A stretch of 64,000 bases of DNA, taken from the NCBI GenBank assembly GCA_036867785.1, contig CP145412.1:1364001-1428000 (forward strand). The letters run 5' to 3'. This stretch comes from Plasmodiophora brassicae. Taxonomy: Eukaryota > Endomyxa: Phytomyxea > Phytomyxea > Plasmodiophorida. The notes beneath the pieces were generated by a model. It did not search any database, was not told where the DNA came from, and saw only the letters and a list, made by a program, of their open reading frames with translations. This document shows positions 32,701-44,378 of the stretch, piece after piece. Numbering within the stretch: the stretch's first letter is position 1; every line of letters starts with the position of its first letter. A program made the position numbers and the translations under genes.

Positions 32701-35700
32701 CATGCTGTACAATTGCTGTACTTGCTGTGCTGACGCTGTGCTTTTGTAATAGTGTATTCTGCGGTGGTGTAAGGCAATCTGCGCTCATTACGACGTACCA
32801 ATATTCAACTTCACTTCGTCATTCGCTGACGGGCGCGCGTTTGCCTTTCTTATTCACTACTATTACCCACAACTCGTCAGACGAGAAGATATCCGGGATG
32901 CACGACCGGCCCATCATGACGCTGTGCTTGGAGAGTGTGCCGATCGGCTTAGCAATGACATGCCATGGGCGGACTTTATCGATGTTTCATTGCCGTTCGA
33001 GGGCAGCTCGGTAAGCCTTGAGGCCGAGCGCTCTAACTTCCGCCTCGTTTCATCTGCCGTGAAGGAGCTAGGATGTATCCCTATGCTTGTTCCAATTCCT
33101 GGTCTGGGTCTCGTGTTGTAAATCAGATGCTCGCAGGCCTGATTGCTGTCGTGCAGGATCAAACTCGTTTCGCTCTGCCCCGGACGAGAAAGTGGTTGTC
33201 ATCTTCTTGTCTTACCTGTCTGCAAGACTTGTCACTCTCAGCCAAGAAGCGCATGCAGCCCGGAAAATTCAAAAAGCATGGCGCGCCCTGCGAATTTCCA
33301 GAATGACATCACGGTTCTATGGCTCTGCTGTTGTTGTTCAAGCTGGCCTGCATACGGTGAGCTCTTAATGTCCCCTTATCATCCGTCGGTTACTAATATG
33401 TCCTACAAGGTCCTACTGGGCAGAATACAAGCCGCTCGTCATATCATAATGGCCGCCTTGAAGTCGTACTCACTCTTGGTTGGTGCCAGAGCATGCTGCA
33501 ACGCGACTGTGACATTGGGGGCTGTGCTCGCGAATTACAGACCATGCCGTACGTGTGTCGGCCACTATAGATATGGTCCCATCGTGTGTTAACCATGTGG
33601 GCAGGGGATATGCAAAAGCACGTGGCGGTAAGAACGTTGCAGGCGAGCTTATTGTCGTCTTCGTTTGCTGCACATGTCAAACGCTGTATTGCGCAACGAC
33701 GATCTATATCGGTTCATCGCATTCAACGAGCTTGGAGGGGTTATCGTACGCGTGCAACGGCGTGCCGTTCGATTCAGGCGTTCGTCCGCGCCTGGCAGTT
33801 CGAGGTCTGTCACAAGGACCTCGACCGACTGCGTCAGGCACGGGCGTTGTCTGTTATTGGCCGTTCTGTCCGCACGTTCCTTGAGACGGTTCGTACGCGT
33901 CGATTACTTGCTTGCATTGCTCTCCAATCTTGTGTGTCTTCCCATTCTTCAGTCGTGCTCGTCACGCGTCTGTCACAGCTCCGTTACCGTTGCCGGGTGC
34001 ACACGGTACAGCGGGCGATTCGACGTTATTTGAACAAGCTTCGCTGTCGGCGCTTGCAATCAGCACTTGCCCTCCAGGCCGCCTTTTCCTCTCGCCATTA
34101 CGTACATGGCCATCGTCGACTGTGGGCTTCACGGCTATGCCGGGCGGTTTCTGTAATTCATGCTCGTGGTCGATTGTACCTGGAAGCTGTGAGGATGCGC
34201 CGTCTTCTTTCATGTCAGCTCATTCAATCCGGCTTTCGTTCGTATGCGACGAACCGTACCTTCACGTGCGTTTCGACCTTCATGAGACATCGTTATATTG
34301 TTATCTCGCAGAGACGCGCACGACAGTTCGTCCATCTGGTTCGTCATCGCCGGAGCGAGGCGTGTAGAACCCTTCAGGCGACGTTAACGACTTTGCGTGT
34401 ACGACAATTTGCCGTTCACCAGGTCGACCGTCGTTACAAACGGCAAATCGCTCGTGTACAACACCGCGCTCGCATCTTCATTGCCATGTGCCGGACACGT
34501 CGTTGGAGTGCCTGTGAATCGCTTCAGGCTTCATTCAAGACGGTTCAGGCTTCGCGGTCGTTTTCGACTCTGTCTGCTCGTCGCCATGCTCGCGCAGTTA
34601 CAACTTTGCAGAGGCATGTTCGTGCTTGGCGGCATCGAGCGTGGGAGCGCCGTCTAACCGCATCCACGACTCTGCAGGCAGGGCTTGCCGCCGTGCATGA
34701 AACGTGGAGGGCCGCTCGGCTGCTCCAACTTAGGAAACAGGTTTCCGCGAGGAGTGTCGTGCGTGCCGTGGTGTCGTTTGCTCAAACACGGAGCCTGCGA
34801 AAATTGAATGCGTCCCTTGTTCTCCAGTCCTCCCTCCGTGCTTTATCCACTGTTCGGATGTCTACTCGGCTTGCTTCCCTTCGCCAGATGGTGTTTGCTG
34901 TTGTTATACAGCGACGCGCCCGAGTTGTTATCGAACAGCGCAGACGTCGACGGTGCATGGCGTGCATTGCTCTTCAGTCCGCAATCGGGGCACTTCGTTT
35001 CTCGAGAACAGCACATCAGCAATTGTCTCACCGTCGTTTACGACATATTCTCGTCTGTCAGCGTGCAGCGGCCCGTTTCGTTTGCCGTGCGCGCGATCGT
35101 CGGCTATCCGCTTGTATGTCATTGCAAAGCGCGTTCCGATCAATGCGTTTCGTCTCCTGCATGCTGCGGCGAGTAAATCTGCGATCGACAATCTGTGCAC
35201 GTCGTATCCAGGAGAGAGCTCGTCTGTTCATTGCTAGATGCAACGAGCGTCGAATCTCCTCCGCTTCGACTTTGCAAGGCGCTCTCCGATCCCTTGAAGG
35301 CGCACAGACGTTCTCTCGGTTGAACGAAATGCGCATGCACCGCAGTATAATCCTGATACAACGGTGCATTAGGCGCCACCTTTGCAGAGTTCGAACTCGA
35401 CGTTCGAACGCTGTGTCCGTCGTTGAAGATGCCATCGAAACGTATTCCTGCATTCGCAATGCGAAAGTTTTGGTCAGTCTACGTCGCAGTCGGGCTGCAA
35501 GGGTCCTTTGCGATGCTCTTCGTCGATTTGTTTTCGCATCTCAGCAGCGCCGACTGCAAGCCAGCATTGCTCTCCAAGCGACGCTCAGCTCTGCTATTCA
35601 TGCTCGCCGATGTGCCATGCTCCTCACTGCGAAGCATCACCGCGCATCTGCAGTGCTCTGCCGCTTCTTCAGACGCTGTCGCGCCCGGCGTCGTCTGATG

Positions 35701-36867
35701 GCCGCGTCCATTGCCCAGGCTGGGCTGAATGCATGGCTTGTGCCCAACTGGTGCCAGAAACGACTGGCGTTCCGTCGCAGTAGTGCCATCGCTCTTATCG
35801 GTCAGAGGTGCGTTCGTGCCGCCCAACTCCGGCGACGGGTGTCATCCGGTTTGTCTCTTGTCCAAGCGGCCATGTCTACATTCATCGCTATGAAGAACGC
35901 TCGGCTGGCGCTCGCTTCGCTGATATGTATCCAGTCGGCAATGCGAACGGCGGCTGCCGTTCAGGGATTCTCGGCAACCGTTCGCGCTATTGTTCGCGTG
36001 CAGTCCAGGTGGCGAGGTCTTCGTGAGCGGCGCCGTGCGACCGCGAAAGTTGCCGCCGCTCGTCAGCGCATCGAAGACGCAGCATCCAGATGGACAATCG
36101 AACTGACGGTCGGGTATCGCACCCGAGCCGCCCTCGATATTCTGCTTAGGTAGGTCACGAACCTGCTTGCGTCGTTCTGCAAGGTTGCTGACGTGGCGGT
36201 TTTCGTTAGTGGTTCCAAGTTGTCCGCCGTCATGCATGCTTGCCGAACCCTGGAGGTCACCACGCGAACGCTGGCCGGGTGTGCCGACGATACTGTCCAG
36301 AATGATGCGGTTCCTGTACTGTACGCGCTGATGCAATCGCTGAACCGGAGCAAGCCGCACCTGGAGTTGTTGCAGTGTGCGCTCAACATTCTCGGTGGGA
36401 ACCTACTAGGCATCTGTCCGTATCTCTGCTGGACGCGCGCTGAACTGTCTGTTCTGCCAGTGAACCTGTCCAATAACGCGTCAACTACAGCGGCCGTGTA
36501 CCAGGCGGACGCCTGCGTCGACGTTATGCTAGAGTTACTGCAGACGCAACGGGACAACGCCGAACTGTTTATCAAAGCAACCCAGCTGCTGTCTAGAGGT
36601 GGCCTGGGTTTAAATTTCGGTGCATCGCCACGTGTCATGACACTGTGTTTAGGCTGCTGCTCCACGGCACCGGGATTCGCCCGTCGGCTCCAGTCTGGCA
36701 GCAAACGCCTGTCGTCAATCCATGGGATTCTCTCGCGTAAACTGGAGATGCAAGTCCGATATCAGCCGTCAGCGAGGGTCGCCGCCAAGCAGACAGCAGC
36801 ACTGAGGCGCTCCGTTGAAAGCATTGAGGAGTTGCTGCGTCTGGTGAACGATCCACCGAGAGAGTAG
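29758..36867 (+). CDS. ASPM: ASPM/Asp-like spindle-pole protein (ASH, CH and IQ repeats)
   Basis: Fourteen exons, coding length 6378 nt, 2125 aa: 29758-29907, 29967-31395, 31436-31699, 31757-31969, 32019-32281, 32331-32427, 32505-32695, 32753-33101, 33157-33356, 33410-33548, 33605-36149, 36210-36394, 36461-36598, 36653-36867. ASPM binds microtubule minus ends at spindle poles with calmodulin and katanin. Visible in order: N-terminal ASH domain (FAPPTFVEFGRVRV); Ser/Thr-rich linker with GKGVAWTADL-type repeats; YDEQWMEKQTTGFVAWVNF; CH domains (PLDEFDFSVKDLGNDFRDGV and FTSSFADGRAFAFLIHYYYP, PDEKVVVIFLSYLSAR); a long helical region of about 900 residues with IQ-like repeats (RIQRAWRGYRTRA); and a C-terminal ARM-like end (CVDVMLELLQTQRDN). 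The intron at 31700-31756 is of GC-AG type. The intron at 36599-36652 is a multiple of three without a stop, so it may also be retained. Confidence 0.93.
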
Positions 36868-37036
36868 ACGTCGCAAGGTTCCCTTATTGTGCTGGAAGGC
36901 ATTTCTAAGTAAAATGCGTATCTACCAGTTGTCCTGTTGCACCAGCCGGCCGCATGTCGTGCGACTCCACATTGGGGAGAGGGGGTTACGGAACCACGAT
37001 GAAGGCGTCCAGAAATAACTTAGGGGCGTCGTTGTG

Positions 37037-38248
37037 ATGGAGAAGCCATGGGCGGGACGCTGGTTGACATCTGCCCGACGGACGCTCCCTCAGGCGGTCG
37101 CTGTCCTGGTTGCACTCGAGATCGTATCCATCGTGCTCGTCGGAAACCACATCCAGACCGGGTTCATTGCGCTGCGGGCGCGCCTCTGGAACCGATCGGC
37201 GAGGAGCCCGCATCTAGAGTATTCGCCGACGGATACGCTTGTTCGAATATGGGAGCGCGATCCTGCGGCGTCATCGTACCTGGAATGGGCGTCACGAGGT
37301 GGACTGCAACAACAGCAGCCGAAGGTGCTCGTGTTGACGCCGATGAAGGATTCCGAGAAGGACTTGCTTCGGTATTTCGCCCTGCTTGATCGACTAACCT
37401 ACCCGAAGCACCTGATGTCTCTGGGCATTCTCGAGGGTGATAGCACAGACGCGACGTTCGCAAAGCTGATGGATATCCTGGCGAAATTGCACGCCGATCG
37501 GGCCTACCGGCGAGTGACTCTGATCAAGAAGAACATGCAGAATGGGAACCGCGCCCTGAACGGACACGAAAGGCACTCTTACGACCGACAAGGGCAGCGC
37601 CGATCGACTCAGGCGAAATGCCGAAACCATCTGCAGAGGACGGCGTTACGGGATGAGGACGTGATTCTGTGGCTGGATTCCGACCTGAAGCAATACCCAG
37701 CGGACCTGATCGAGACGATGCTGGCAACAGGCGCTCGTATTGCGGCTGCTAACTGCATACAACCTTCTGGCAAGTGCTACGACAGGAACAACTGGCGAGA
37801 AACGGCGTCCTCGCTGGTTGTGAAGTCGCAACTGTCAGCCGACGCCCTCTTGTTCGAAGGCTATAACAGCAAGATGCGGACGTATCGCGAGTCGCTATGC
37901 GACATTGGTACGCGTATGCAGGACAAACACCTCTTGCTGAGATCTGACACCAAGCATTCCCGCAGATGATGCTGACGTGGGCGATCTCGTCGCACTAGAT
38001 GGGGTTGGGGGGACGGCCCTCATGGTCGAGGCGGACCTGGTCCGCGAGGGCCTGTTCTTCCCAACCTTCCCGTACAAGCACGCCATCGAGACAGAGGTCG
38101 GGTTCCGGGTCGCAACTGAACCGCCGCGCTGCTGACCACGACACGTTCATAGGGAATTGCACAAGTAGCGAAGTCGATGGGCGTTGAAGTCGTCGGTTTA
38201 CGAACGCTGAAGGTCGCCCAAACGCGATATGGAACCAGACGCACCTAA
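37037..38248 (+). CDS. Anp1/Mnn9-type Golgi mannosyltransferase
   Basis: Exons 37037-37907, 37966-38096 and 38153-38248 (1098 nt, 365 aa). Type II topology: short tail, anchor PQAVAVLVALEIVSIVLVG, lumenal domain. Anp1-family motifs in order: KVLVLTPMKDSEKDLLRYF, LLDRLTYPKHLMSLGILEGD, SYDRQGQRRSTQAKCRN (family R...Q..RR..MA..RN), VILWLDSDLKQYP with DxD metal site, then after splicing VGGTALMVEADLVREGLFFP and PYKHAIETEGIAQVAKSMGV. In yeast Mnn9/Van1/Anp1 complexes extend the N-glycan alpha-1,6-mannose backbone; this protist enzyme probably acts on some mannose-type glycan in the Golgi. The ATG three bases after a GTG was used as the start. Confidence 0.9.
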
Positions 38249-38357
38249 CTTTCGCTTCGGCCCAGGTATTCCACGAAGCAGACTAGCGATGCACGTCAGC
38301 CAGGAGTAATATTGTAAAGAATGTAAACCTGGGGTGTATTGGCCAGCCTGGAAGGAG

Positions 38358-40116
38358 TTATTCTTCCTTACCCTGAGCCTTGGACTTTTGTGGCAGAACT
38401 CGCTTGAAGATTATGATGACGACCCAGACCGTGGTAATAACGGCGGTGACGCATCCAATAACTTTAAGAGCAGCCTACACAGAGGTGATGAGAACGGACG
38501 GTCACTGACAGTGCCGAACAACCAACCGTCGGAGTAAGCGTGAAGTTCTGGACGAATTGCTACGCGAGATACGGCAATCAGATTCAGGGGATCGCACATC
38601 AAGAAGCGCGCAAAGTACCCGAAGAACGTATGCGGGATTGTAGACGCTTGGACCGACGAACTTTCGACGCGCTAGTTAGACGTGTACACACACCGATATG
38701 GCCTCGTTGCCATACCTCGATCTTATTGTCCGCGACGTCTTTGAGGAACTTCGTGATGCTCTCAGCAGTAGCAAGGGTGCCATCCTTGGCCGGCCAGTGT
38801 CGTTCGGAGTTATAGTCATAGACAACCATCGCGGGTTTCTGTGAACGGCGTGTCAACAGAGTGCAAGACAAGACAATCAAGCGATGAGCAACTACCTTCC
38901 CGTCAATGTTGAACTGCTTCTGCAACCAGTGGTTCCAGCGGGTGGAATCGATCCAGGAGAAGACAAGTTGCCCATCGTGGCTAACCGCGACGTCATGAAG
39001 TTTCTTCTTCATGTCGGCGAAACCCTGCAACCCGTCACGACCAGTCGCTTGCGGATATCGTGGCAGTAACCGTATATACCTTGTCCGTTGGATCAAGAGC
39101 TGCCATGACGAGCCGCACTGGTTGGGTGACAAGCTCGCGGAAATTCTGCAGACCAAGCTCTGACAGGTATGGGCGCTTGTTCCCATCTACCCAGGCAACC
39201 AGATCGGCGAGAGCTGAACTGGGATCCACAGGAGTTGAGATGTCTTTCGCACCCAACATGACTCTTGTCATCAACGCAGGATGTTGGTTCTGTGGAAAAC
39301 GCGTGCGCTTAGTGTGTCGTCCAACGCAGACATCCGATGCCCATGTACGGATTCGGAGCTGAAGAACGACAGGTTCCGTGCTTGGAACTGGCGGGCGACT
39401 TTCGTAAACAGTTTGTACGCGGGACTCGCGATATCGCCACTGTAAACGAAATACGGATCCGATGCATGAGAGCTTGACAGGGCTACAGCCGGTTCCGGTC
39501 AGCAAGTCCATTCTCTCTGCAATTGGGAAAAGGAACCTTTAAGCGGTTGAACAGCAGGTTTGCTCATGGTTTTCGCAAACTCGACTAGATCATCCTTGCC
39601 GCGGCCGTGCTGATACTCGGACGCGCTGCCATCACGGAAGCTGGTGTGGAGCGGACGTCACAACGGGGGAACAAGCCTGTATACAGCCTGCAACCTACAA
39701 TTTGATCGTAGGGTACCCTTGGATATTCTAAACGTTAACCATCAGGGGCGAAACGCGCGTCCGATCCAGTTGGCGTCGACGACGTACGTATTCTTTGGCG
39801 AGGTCCTTCTCGACCGTGCAATCCACTTTGCCGAACTTGACCTCGGTCTTGCCACGTAGCTGGGCGGCGGCCGCGTCCAACTCGGGCTCCAACTTCTTGC
39901 AGTGCCCGCCTGGCCGGAATACATCAGCCGCGCGCAAACCACACCGGCGCCGCCGATCGTACACCACGGCGCGTAGAAATCGACAATCCACCCGACGCCA
40001 GACGTCGCGTCCAGCACCAGCGGCTTGAAGTTATCCTTGGTCAGGACGGCGACCTCGCCGGCCGCCGTGGCGACGATGGCGGCGACCGCGACGCCGACCA
40101 GCAACGGGCAGCGCAT
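38358..40116 (-). CDS. TMX3: TMX3-like transmembrane protein disulfide isomerase
   Basis: Ten exons on the minus strand: 40116-39963, 39909-39788, 39727-39699, 39640-39537, 39482-39349, 39289-39080, 39024-38896, 38838-38716, 38671-38573, 38474-38358 (1221 nt, 406 aa; human TMX3 454). Signal peptide MRCPLLVGVAVAAIVATAAG, then a thioredoxin domain with FYAPWCGHCKKLEPEL (active site CGHC at 52-55) and NIQGYPTIKFFRDG. PAVQPLK and FVYSGDIASPAYKLFTKVAR begin the b domain; KPAMVVYDYNSERHW belongs to b'. A C-terminal helix (VTAVITTVWVVIIIF) is followed by a short cytosolic tail ending GKEE. It oxidises or isomerises disulfides of ER client proteins. One exon has 29 nt and the last intron is 98 bp. 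Confidence 0.92.
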
Positions 40117-40382
40117 CGCACGCGCACCCAATCCCCACCCAAAATGCAAATGACCGGGGGCTGCCAGCCCGGCTGCAGCAGCACTATTTGCCCCTGTTAC
40201 CTACTCGGCAGCACCCTTTGCCCCTGTTACCTACTCGAAGTACCCTGTCCGGCTGCTTCGCCTCAGACGTGTTCCCCCAGGTCCACTGGCCCAGATGTCC
40301 AAAGTCGATCGTGCGACATTCAGTACGGAAGCCGATCGTGGAGTACGGTCTGTTAGAGAGCGTGTCGTACGTCCGGCGCGCC

Positions 40383-41649
40383 ATGGTGGAGCCAGGGGCG
40401 GCGTTTGATGTCGAGTCCGAGTTCGACGAGGTGCGATTGGAGAATGAACTGCAGGCGACGATGGAGCGCAACGACCAGTTGATCAAGGAGAACGAGATGT
40501 TCACGGCGCACCTGTTCAGGAGGAAGCCGCCGCCCGCCGATGGCCAGCTGGGGCCGGAACCCGTCATGGAGGGGGGCAGGCGCCCGATGACGCCCGCGGA
40601 GAAACTGGAGATCATCATGCTCGAAGAGGACGCCATCAACGCCGACATCGCCGCGCTGGCAGACCAGGCGCAACGGGACATCATCTCGCTGAAGGAGGTG
40701 CTCGAGGAGAGCACCGTCCGATGCAATGAGATCAAGAAGGACGCCTACGAGCTTCGCCGGGACCTGTTCATCAACGCGGAAAATCCAAAGGTCGTCCGAT
40801 TGTTTCGGCTAGCGGTTACCACCTGACCTGGTGGACGCTCCCAGGGCGAGATCTCCGCGGAGCGCATCGTGAAGTACTTCCAGGAGAAGCTGGAAGCGAA
40901 GCAGGCGCAGTGCGACAAGCTGGCCGCGAAGAACAACTCGCTGAAGCAGCAGATCCAGAAGTGCGACCTGCAGCTGAAGCAGAAGAGCGAGCAGGGCGAG
41001 AACCTGCACCAGATCGACTTCCAGCAGCTGCAGATCGAGAACTCGCAGTACAACGCCAAGATCGACCAGCGCAACAAGCAGCTCCTGAAGCTGAAGATGA
41101 CCACGGTCAAGACCGTCCAGGTACGCGACGAATTGTACTTGCTCCATTGTCAAGCCTGCCTGAGCGCCCGGGTCCGGTCAGATCCTAAACAACGGGAAGA
41201 CGGACCTGGCAGGCCTGCTAAATAAGAACACGTGCCTCAAACGCGATATCGACGAACGCAAGGCGCAAATCAAGCGGATGTCGGACGAACTCAACCGCGT
41301 TGTCGAAGACGTCGCCAAGGCCAAGAAGTACAACAAGCGGTGCGAGGAGAAGCTGAACAGGTTGGCCGTTATGTTTCCCCCCACCTTGCGGTCACTAACC
41401 GGACAATGTGTCAGCATGGAGATGCCGAAGATCCTCGACTACGTGCATCAGACCAGCGAGGCGCAGGCCCTGCGAGCCGTTCTGCAGAACTGGAAGCGCA
41501 AGGTGGAGATTGCCGAGATCGGCACCCGGCGCGTCATAACGGCACGTCACGCGCAGGCCCAGCAGGACCAGGTGAAGCTCAAGCAGAAGGTCAGGCACGA
41601 CGCCGACGAAGCCGAGCTGAAAGCCCATCTGGAACACGACCTGCAATGA
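40383..41649 (+). CDS. CCDC113: Ciliary coiled-coil protein CCDC113/CFAP263
   Basis: Exons 40383-40790, 40845-41120, 41182-41360 and 41415-41649 (1098 nt, 365 aa; human 377). CCDC113 is an axonemal/centriolar-satellite protein needed for motile cilia. Family landmarks: an N-terminal helical region with ENELQATMERNDQLIKENEM; AERIVKYFQEKLEAKQAQCD, NSLKQQIQKCDLQLKQKSEQ, then GENLHQIDFQQLQIENSQYN, which is the signature EVDFQQLKIENAQY of the family; ILDYVHQTSEAQALRAVLQNW; and WKRKVEIAEIGTRR. Each 54-61 bp intron removal keeps alignment without gaps. The presence of this gene implies the organism builds a flagellum at some stage. The frame is open upstream of the ATG, so the start could be further 5'. 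Confidence 0.93.
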
Positions 41650-41715
41650 CGCACTGCTAATTGAAACTCGCCCCAGAGGATACCTACCGAATCGATCGAT
41701 AGTACGATTAGGGCT

Positions 41716-42350
41716 ATGACGAATGCGGCCGCTGCAGCGTTCGCCATCGACGAAGTGTTTGGTATCATCGATGCGTCAGCTACCGGGCGAGTCGATGCTG
41801 ACAGTAGGGCACACGTTGGAGCACCGCACAGCGCACGCGGGTGACGACCGTGTACAGATTTGCTTCCCATCCTAAGCCGGATCGGGATTGTCGCCACCCG
41901 GAAACAGGTCCACGAGATGATGGTTGCCAGCTTCGGAGCGGGAACGTTGAATCCCACCGAGTTCAAGAAGGTCCTAGAGCGGCCAACCGCCATCGAGGTC
42001 GGACGAACGCGTTCCGTGCATTCGTTCGACCACTAAAGGTTGGCGTTGTAGGCCGACCAGGACACAGAAGCCGCCGAGTTGCTCTGGGCCATGAGTCAGG
42101 TCTGAAGCGTGTCAATCAAGAGCCACATGCGGCGGGCGGCACTGAATGCGCTGTACAGATCGCAATCGACGGCAGCGAGTTCATCCAGGTGAAGACGCTG
42201 CATCATTACCTGACGCTGTTCGGACTGGATCTACCAGACGCACAGTTCAGCCGAGTGTTCGCCGGCCTGCACATCGAAGCGAACGGGACCATCGAGTTCC
42301 GCGAAGTCATCAACCACATCTTGTCGAACAGGACCTACTTGCGGAAGTGA
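41716..42350 (+). CDS. Calmodulin-like EF-hand protein
   Basis: Exons 41716-41803, 41858-41997, 42052-42099 and 42159-42350 (468 nt, 155 aa). Length and helix pattern equal calmodulin/centrin or light-chain proteins: FAIDEVFGIIDASATGRVDA, LLPILSRIGIVATRKQVHEM, DTEAAELLWAMSQIAIDGSE, FIQVKTLHHYLTLFGLDLPD, EANGTIEFREVINHILSNRT. The four loops have lost most Ca2+ ligands: loop 1 DASATGRVDADN keeps two or three Asp, and the last loop is EANGTIEF. It may therefore bind partners without calcium, as some myosin light chains do. An ASPM protein with IQ motifs lies nearby, but no link is shown. Confidence 0.75.
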
Positions 42351-44060
42351 CAGGCCGACTATACATGGAACTGCTCGCAGCCGCAGCACCAATACCAGCG
42401 TTTTAGTCATGATCCGAAGAACGTGGCGAGTCGTCGCGATCGCTGGGAATAGCCTGACGACGCCCCGGATTCGTGAACGGCACGATGTGCGGAAGAACGC
42501 CGACACGCGACTCGGTCGCCGCTGGTGGTTCGCTGGCAGCCGGCTGGAGTACACGGACGGCCTCGGGCAGTTCCGACAGTCCGCCGTCCCGCAAGCGGCG
42601 CGTGACAAACAGTGCAGCGCTCATACCGGGCGCCGGAGATCCGGACGGAGACACTTGCCGACCAGACAGTCTGGTCCTGGCTGCGACAGTGGTTGGCGAG
42701 TGGCGCCGACAGGGCAGTCTGCCACGAACTACGTTCGTCCCGACACTGGGAACTGCGCAGTTCTGTGTGACCTGAAATCCGGGCCTGCCGCCGTAACGTG
42801 ACCAGTGGGGCTCGGGACGAAGAGTATCTACCCGTAATTTGCATGGTTGCCCGGTCGCGTGGCCTTCCCCGTGCGGTCGACGACAAGCGTGTATTGTGCT
42901 CCTTTTACTGCTGGGTTTACGCATCCCCGAGAGATCTTGATCGGTTTTCCTTTGGGGAGCCTGGCTGAAATGCGCAGTAACATTGGTCTGGATTGGTTGC
43001 TATCCGATCGTAACGCATCCAGATGTTTCCTACGTTATATGCCACACTTATCACCTCCACCGAAAGCCATTGCAGTCCGCTGAGATGTTTAACTGGTCAG
43101 CCGCTCGCAAAAGGCATGTAAAATCGTGTCTGGGCGTGTACATGTGGCCGCGTGAGCATTGTGGGTTCGTCGAACGTCCGAAGGTTCCGAGAAACAATCG
43201 CAACAGGCATTGTCTGCCGATGAAATCGGGAACAATGTACGCAGCACCAGGAACCGCTGCTGCACATGCCGTGGCAGGTCACCCCATCGCAAATGAAGAA
43301 CGAGAGCAACCATCGTCCACCGCAGTTATCGTCTCCCTTCTCCTAGTTGTAGAGTCCTGCCATTGACGAATCCGGCTTTTCGACAATTCTGGATGCTGAG
43401 TTTAAGCAAATGGTTAATTCGCACCTGAGCTGTCCCCGAATCAGCTACTTGTTGGTGCTCAGACCAGGTCTCCTGTAGGGTCGCTTCACAGTGCCCTTCC
43501 CCATATCGATCGATCGCGTCTCAAATGGCGCAGGGCGATGTACCTATGTTCCCAGTGGCCCATGCTTTCGGTAAAGCAGAAAACCCTTCCTCTTTGTTAC
43601 ATCGGCCTTGTAACTGATGTTGACGTTAGGATATTCGCACGTCGAGCTGTCGTTTTCTGTCTGGTTCTTCGACTGGGCAATGAAACTGTCTTCGCCCAGG
43701 GATCGAACCGCAGATCACGCTGTTCGACTACGAAGTAGGACTGGCCTTTGGAGGTTTCCTCGTCCATTTGCATGGGCATTGCGTATGGCGGCTCTGGCCG
43801 CATCCACCGAACAAACTGCCGCAGAGCGGACTTGCTGGTCGAGTGCTTCGTTCTGGTGGTCCGTGACAAACACGTTTCTCTACAGCCAGCCGGGCCCGCT
43901 CGTGGCCGATCAACTGCAGCACCGTTTAGGTATCTCTGCCCATGTATCTGCTTGCAGGCTTCCTGGATAGGGCTATGGGTGCCTATCGGTAATGACGCCA
44001 CGTATTGTCTGGTCTCGCCCTGCAAGTTCGATCGTGTGGGACAAGATGCAAAAAATCGTG
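42351..44060. other. Gene-poor 1.7 kb, no gene assigned
   Basis: Several open frames of 60-170 codons exist on both strands (for example a minus frame ending at 42,403 with MSAALFVTRRLRDGGLSELP, and a minus frame around 43,740-44,020), but none shows a domain I recognise and none has a clear start and splice pattern. The stretch could hold a fast-evolving gene or decayed mobile DNA. Confidence 0.4.
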
Positions 44061-44133
44061 TCGCTCGGCCACGCTTCGATCGTGGGACCTATGGGTTATG
44101 GGCCCATCGCTCTTCCTACTGAGCTACCAAGCG
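44061..44133 (-). tRNA. tRNA-Met (anticodon CAT)
   Basis: A full cloverleaf of 73 nt can be folded on the minus strand. Acceptor arm CGCTTGG pairs with CCGAGCG (one T-G pair), discriminator A. The D arm begins TAGCTCAGTAGG-AAGAGC. Anticodon stem ATGGG/CCCAT encloses the loop CCCATAA, anticodon CAT. The T arm is CCACG-ATCGAAG-CGTGG in place of TTCGAAT. The A/T-rich loop and D arm resemble elongator rather than initiator tRNA-Met of eukaryotes. No intron. It lies alone between the gene-poor region and the mitochondrial carrier. Confidence 0.9.
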
Positions 44134-44378
44134 CATTTCGCGACAAGCTTTGTCCGATTAGACTTTAGCCATAGAGCAAGGAAAGCCGGGCTGGATGCCC
44201 CAGCCTTACACTGGCGGCAGCTCTAGGCCCATCGGTCCATCATATCACATAGGCGACAAGTTGCATGCAGACACAAGGATACGGTAGCCGGACCCGAGGC
44301 TTGCTCCGTTCGTCATGTAGACTCTGCTGGAGAGTGATGGGTACGCTGGAAACGTCAAGATCAAGGCGACATTTTGGT

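Noticed and set aside
38599-39511. Minus-strand frames first suspected to belong to the copia element
   Set aside because: After removing short introns they read as the b and b' domains of a TMX3-type disulfide isomerase, with a thioredoxin domain upstream and a membrane helix downstream.
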